Positions 58,372 to 64,000 of a stretch of 64,000 nucleotides of DNA are shown here, piece after piece. The position numbers were made by a program, and so were the translations under genes. The first letter of the stretch is position 1, and each line of letters begins with the position of its first letter. The notes beneath the pieces are model-generated. The model had not been told where the DNA came from. It did not search any database and saw only the letters and a list, made by a program, of their open reading frames with translations. The DNA is from Nereocystis luetkeana (taxonomy: Eukaryota; Sar; Phaeophyceae; Laminariales; Laminariaceae), in contig JARUPZ010000007.1 in assembly GCA_031213475.1 (NCBI GenBank), forward strand, positions 8,427,586 to 8,491,585. The letters are read 5' to 3'.

Positions 58372-59800
58372 TGCTGCTGTTGATGCTGCTGCTGATGCTG
58401 CTCCTGCGGGTAATGATGCTGATGCCGTTGCTGCTGATGATGATGATGCTGCTCCTGCGTACTAGGACGATGGTGATGAAAATGCGAGCTTGGCGAATAA
58501 GGCGGGGGGTGTGTACTCATGACATGCGTGGCCGTAGTCGTATGACCACAGACCCTTTCTAGCGGGGGCGGGGGCAGGTTGTCCTCAGTATCATGTATGG
58601 TCGTGCTTCGTATGGCCATAGACGCTCGCATCCCTACGGCGCCGGGGCGAAGCACGTCGGGTTTGTACTGACCAGACAGGCTTTGCTTGCACCAAGCGCG
58701 AAGCGTCGTGAAGAGGGCGTACTTATTTGATACTCGCCTTAGTCATTTGACCATTGACCACGCATCCCTTGGAGGGGGCGGGGGGCGAGGGAGGGTGCAG
58801 GGAGTTGGTTGAAGAAGACCTCCTGCGGTGGTCTGTGCTGTTCCATGGCGCGCCGAGAGACGATTGGTTGACTCTACCTCGGGCCTCGAAGCAGGCTGGA
58901 GCCCCTTTGTGGTGCTGTGTGTAGAGGTCTGGCGTTGTTCGGTTCGGCGCCTCTTGCCCTGCATTTGAGCGCACAACAGCTCCCTTTGCTTTGTTTGTCT
59001 TTGTGTGGGTGGCGCACAGTTTTTTTGTTTTGCGTCACGCTCACGTTTTTTGTTTTGTTTTGTTTGTTTTAAATCTGCTGGTGATACGTACCCCCGTAGT
59101 ATTATCATGGTGGTACAAATTAAGAGGGGACAACCATCCCCGATCCAGTTTGGATTGTGTCTTGCTGTGTGTAGAGTCGAAGAAAACGAAAATATTGCTA
59201 GTTTTTCTCGTTGTTTCAGGCATATATTTACTCGTTGTCCTTACGTGCCAGGGTACGTACTCCGCAGTGGTGTGGCTGTAGCAGAGGAGCGCTGAGGATG
59301 AGTAGGATCAACGAGCTAGCTCCCTGCTGCTGCTGCTGCTGCTGATGCTGATGCTTGCTTGGTTCATTTGAATCATCATCGTGATATTGTTGGCAGTGGT
59401 GGTCGTGGTGCCGCGTGATCCCACGTGCTGCCGCTTCTCCTGCTTTCTCGAGTAATGACCATGAGGCTAGTTTTACTTTTTCTCTCCGCCCCTCTCGTCA
59501 TTGGTGTTAATGTTGATGGCGCTGGTGGCGATGATGTGCTTAGTGGTGGTGTTAGTTTTGCACCTAGAGGAGAAACGGGCGACAGACTGGCGAGAGCCGC
59601 GACATGTATTTTTTAATCGAATCGCAATCCTTCTTATTGTAGAATCGTACGACGACGACAACAACAAACAGCAACGGTCACCGAATAAAGCTAAGAGGCA
59701 CGGCGGGGGGAGCGGGGGGGGGGGGGTGTACTCAACGTCATGCATGACCATAGTCGTATGACCTCGGAGGGACGGGGGGGGGCGGGGGTTGGGGGGGTGG
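57301..59800. repeat. Intergenic DNA downstream of the translocator: C-tract repeats, polypurine and CTG runs
   Basis: C-tract repeat copies at about 57430-57640, 58500-58770 and 59725-59765; a GGGAGG polypurine tract at 57840-57933; and (CTG)n/GCTGAT at 58335-58460 and 59325-59352. No gene is recognised. Confidence 0.6.
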
Positions 59801-61845
59801 CATGGCAACAGCACGCAACAGATCACTTGAAGCCGTGTTGTCCGAGGTTGCTGTTTACGATTTTGCGTTGCCTGTTGTCTGTGTGCGCGACGAGCTATTG
59901 CTTTACCTCAGGATAGACAGTACCTGGTATTGCGTACCACTTTGGGCGTAAATATAAGGGCCGCTTGGTCTTCATAATAGCGTCTGAGCGTTCCTTATAT
60001 GTCCTGCCAGAATGGTACTGAGCATCGAGTGTTGCGTTTTGCCAAAACATGTCCCAACTCGTTGTATCACGTCAATCGATTTCTTTTTTTTACCAGTACG
60101 CCTTTGGGTGGGGACCTTCCTTCGAGCGCAAACCAGAGCACGAAAAAGAAAATAGCAAGCATTTTAAATTTACGTCGTCGGCGGCTGACGTTGTATTGGT
60201 GCACAACTAACTGCAGTCCACCGGGCACCTGGTGTGTGGTAGATGGAAGAGTTCCGACATCGGAACAGCTTCCAAAAAATGCAAGCTCAAGAGTTTCGTG
60301 TCGATATATGGATAGACATCGCACCAGCTATGTATAGACTGGACCTGGTTGCTTGCTGCAACTGCTGCTGTGGCGTTGCTCGCTGTTGTTCGCGATCAAG
60401 AACCAAGAGTCGTGGGGAAATTAAAATAACACACTAAAGGTCCGAAGAATTATACCTAAAGTGAGATCATACATTCGACGCGATATGATACACACCCGGT
60501 ATGTCTCTTGAGCTCATTCGGCTATCAGTCTTGAATAGCAGGGTTGCTTGAATCGTGTACCTACTGTCACCCCCCCTCCCCGGCTCTCGTCATGTCCTCT
60601 TGGACACCACAGTTAATCAACACAACTGGCTTTGCGGCGCCATTTTTCATAGTAGAGTCTCCGGAGCAAGCTGAGAAGCTCACGCAGCAACCAGTCGGTT
60701 GGCCTCGGGCGGCAGCAATGATAACCAGTTGCCTCCGGGTGTCTCAACACACGACTCAGTGGCCGCAGCACGCGACTCATACGGAGATCCCGCCACAAGC
60801 ATTGTCGCATTAATCGTTGCTAGTTTAAATGCTTCATCCAATAATATACCATCAATGATGATTCGTGCATGCATACATAGACTCAGATACAACGTGCACG
60901 TGCCATGCACGCCTCCCTAAATTGATTTAATTTTGCTCACCATCTGACCACACATGCTACAGTAGTATATGTGCAAGACTTTTTTTCAGCCCGGTATGAG
61001 TCGAGTACTCTTCTTTACAAGATAGATGCATTGCGTGCAGAGCATCCCTTCTGTCACTATCACCCACCACGTATTTTCCCGCTTTTCTCTCGCTTGTAGA
61101 TACCTCCATCTCCCTTCTCCCGCTACTGCTACGTACTGATTGCTGATTGTGTGCTCTGTCAACTCTCGCCGCAAGGGCCAAGTCTCCCGAAGTTCAGTCA
61201 TCATGCGTTTCCCCATTAAATAGCTCACTTGCCATTACTTACTGTATGTAGTCTATCTCCCACGTTCATTAATACCCAGATATAAGTGGTCGTGATGATG
61301 ATGAAGGTGATCACATGAATGATGACAATGTCGTTTTGGACCTCCACAACTACTATTACTACCGGTAACTGATTATTCGCTTTATCTGCGTCTGTAAAAC
61401 AGAAGGATGTATGCGTATTACTGCTGTAATCGTAGTCACCGTCGTCGTCTGCAATTTACTGGGAGATAGCGTGAAGCAATGTCTGCTGCGGACCGTGCCG
61501 GGAGCGCGTTGGGGCGTTTCGGCCTCGGGTTTCGCCGAGGGTACGTCGGCTAGGGTGCACACAGGGAGGAGCCGGCCCTCTGGTAGCGCGTTGTAGGGTG
61601 TTGTCTGTGTTATCTGCAACTGCTTGGAGTTGGTGTGGAGCAACGCGTCAGCGTGGAGCAACGTCAGCTGTGGGCCGCCGCCGTCGCTCGCCTCCGCTCG
61701 GCCGGTCGCGGTGGCCTTGGGCCGCTTTCGTCGATCGCCCGCCGCCGCCGCTCGCTCGGTCGATCGCGGGCCACCGCTCTTGTTGATAATATACTTTAAT
61801 ATCACCGGCTGCTCCCTAGCGTCACTCGATCTTCGCACCTGTATG

Positions 61846-62045
<200 letters not shown>

Positions 62046-62419
62046 GCCCGTGGTGGAGGGGCAGATAGGAGTGGAAAGAGCCGGTGAACCGCTGTTGGTG
62101 GTGTTCGCCTGTACTCGTGCACGGGTCGACAGTAGAAGTAGCTTGGACGGGCCAACACTCAGTGGCTATTCATATCAAACTACGTACGCGTTACCTCGAG
62201 AAATCGCTGATGGGACGCACGCGCGGAATCAATTGGGAGGCTGCACATGGCGCGCTGCTGTGCCCTGGCTATCGCACAACCTCCACCTCTGATGCTGATA
62301 ATTGGACCAGGCCGATGGTATGCGCTAGGCTGTAGAGCTGGGCAAACGTTATCGCAACGCTGCTGCTGCTGTTGCCGGAGAACGGGCTTTGAGAGTCAAG
62401 CGCACAACAAACTACAGTA

Positions 62420-62526
62420 TTACGGGGGGGGCGCAAAGTAAATAGGATCTGCGATACACACAAAAACCTATACACTTCCCTATTTTCACTTACAATATTT
62501 GGTTATATTTACTATGGTCCCCCGAT
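62420..62526. mobile_element. TA-flanked MITE, diverged
   Basis: TA|TTACGGGGGGGGCGCAAAGT ... TTTACTATGGTCCCCCGATA. Opposite internal orientation to the next copy. Confidence 0.82.
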
Positions 62527-62561
62527 ATAGGGGTACACTCCGGAGTGCGAAGTTGATGCTA

Positions 62562-62666
62562 TTACGGAGGACCATAGTAAATAGGACCAAACATTGTTAG
62601 TAAAAGTGGATAAATATATAGGTTTTTGTGTGTACCGCAGGTCCTATTAAGTATGGTCCCCCGTAA
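62562..62666. mobile_element. TA-flanked MITE, intact
   Basis: TA|TTACGGAGGACCATAGTAAA ... TTAAGTATGGTCCCCCGTAA|TA, 105 bp, 36 bp from the previous copy. Confidence 0.9.
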
Positions 62667-63510
62667 TAGAAAAACACATACATTGAGTTTTGCCTCACGA
62701 ACTTTTTTTTTTGTGGAAGATGAGACTCCAGTCTGAATACTGGAGAATTGGATTATCAGGCAGAAACATTTTCAGTGCACGGGACACTTTGGGCCTTTCC
62801 GCCACAGGGAACCCCAGTTTTACTGTAGTTCCAGTCATGGAGAATACGTACTGTTAATATTATTACACGCGCTACGCTGATTTTCGTCTACCTTGTCTGT
62901 GGTGTACGATTTTGTTTTTCAGTTATTATCGTGTAGACTTTCGTGTGTGTTTGTTTGTGTTTTCTCTTCTAGGGATTTTCTCCCGCTCCAGAGTTACATT
63001 AGAGCCTGTCTTGTGACGTCGGGCTCAATTTGGGCGCTGAAGTTTTGCGGGGACAACAAAAACAACGAAACAACAAAAACATGTTATTAATAGTAAGCTG
63101 GAGCACGCAGTACGTACATACGTACATACATGCGTAGACAAGGTGTATATTTTCGGCATGCGCTTTGCTCAGCCAGCTTTCTCTCGGAACGTCACGGGGA
63201 CTCTCCTGATCGCACCGGTATACGAAGTACCCCAGGTTGGTACAATACCGGACATGGATATTACGTTTCTGGTCTTTCGGCACCGCCAGCACGCCAAAAG
63301 GACTACCAGGGTACCAGGTATTAACTATTCGTTTCCCAACAACACGTACGTGAGCATACATACGTATGTATCAACGAATTTACAGCATACATACGAGTAC
63401 TACCCTGAAAATTCGAGGGGAGACATTGTCATATACTGAAACCAAGTATTGTTTCGACGCCTATCCACTATTACTAGTCGATGAGTGGCGAGAACGTATA
63501 AAATTTCCAA
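62667..63510. other. Intergenic DNA; no gene seen
   Basis: Contains TATTAATA (63085) and TACCAGGTA (63309) palindromes. No coding signal is recognised. Confidence 0.4.
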
Positions 63511-63600
63511 CCCTTTTAAGGCCGCAGTCCCCGTTTTGGGGGCAAAGTACATGGCGTTTGAGTGGTTTGTCCCCAAAACGGGACTGCAGTCCTAAAGGGG
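63511..63600. mobile_element. TTAA-type palindromic MITE, flanks not TTAA
   Basis: CCCTTTTAAGGCCGCAGTCC ... CCAAAACGGGACTGCAGTCCTAAAGGGG, 90 bp with good arms. The flanks read CCAA and CTCG. Confidence 0.82.
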
Positions 63601-64000
63601 CTCGAGAACGCTCTTGGGTTTTTGGCATCAGAGACCCTAGGAGAGAAAACTCTGGGGAATGCTTCCCAACCTAGAAACACCAGCGGCGCCCACTGGAGAC
63701 AGCACTTGCTTCGCGTACATATATGATCCAACACAAGGAATAAAATATATTTATTATTGCTGTCATCCAGCGATCGATGAAGAAGTGATGCTGACATTAG
63801 ATTATTCCAGGTATTATGTACACCTACCAAGCGACAACCCATATAGCGAAAGTAAATTATGCTCGTTTTTCACCTGCCTGCTGCGGGCACGCACAACACA
63901 GGTACAAGACATAGCTCGAGAGTAAAGAGCAGAGTTATACGAGTACACCCAGTGTATACTTTACTGCCGACATACTGGTACTGCTGAACCATCCTCGGCC
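63601..64000. other. Right edge; no gene seen
   Basis: A plus-strand open frame at 63659-63925 has no recognisable motif. AATAAAATATATTTATT at about 63738 is AT-rich and could be a polyadenylation signal, but no gene is assigned to it. Confidence 0.35.

Noticed and set aside
61359..61838. 159-codon minus-strand frame as a gene
   Set aside because: GC content is gene-like in part, but there is no recognisable domain and no supported splice context; left as unassigned.

Overview
This window is nuclear DNA from a photosynthetic eukaryote. It holds parts of two spliced protein genes separated by very repeat-rich DNA. The lineage cannot be fixed from the sequence. A plastid-type triose-phosphate/phosphate translocator, GT-AG introns of 0.8 to 10.9 kb and heavy microsatellite and transposon load suggest a large-genome alga (for example a stramenopile), but this is inference.

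Layout. (1) 1-5430, minus strand: the 5' part of an ABCC/MRP-type ABC transporter gene. Five exons encode the cytosolic N-terminus and most of a transmembrane domain; the gene runs off the left edge. (2) 5.4-32 kb: no convincing host gene. This stretch holds several copies of one LINE-type retrotransposon (reverse-transcriptase C-terminus plus long 3' tail), a tRNA-headed SINE family with poly(A) tails, three kinds of short inverted-repeat DNA element (TA-, TTAA- and TTA/TAA-flanked), and a tandem duplication at 25.6-27.9 kb. (3) 32151-57300, plus strand: a seven-exon triose-phosphate-translocator-like gene. Its exon junctions all join in phase 0 to give 311 residues spread over 25 kb. Its introns carry SINEs, MITEs, hAT-like elements, minisatellites and a 478-bp perfect CTTG array. 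(4) 57.3-64 kb: intergenic DNA with microsatellites, C-tract repeats and MITEs, and no gene I can support.

The most interesting signal is at small scale. Two short palindromes bounded by TA, TATTAATA (about 17 copies) and TACCWGGTA (about 40 copies), are far above chance. At several sites a paralogous copy in this window shows the uninterrupted TA. TATTAATA is what would remain if the abundant TA-flanked MITE here (ends TT...AA) excised leaving two bases per end. TACCWGGTA fits a second, so far unidentified, TA-targeting element with CCWGG ends. At 11.8-12.0 kb one copy of a local duplication has a 28-bp CCTGG...CCAGG hairpin between TAs where the other copy has only TACCAGGTA. The window therefore appears to preserve a record of cut-and-paste events, including filled sites, empty sites and likely excision scars.
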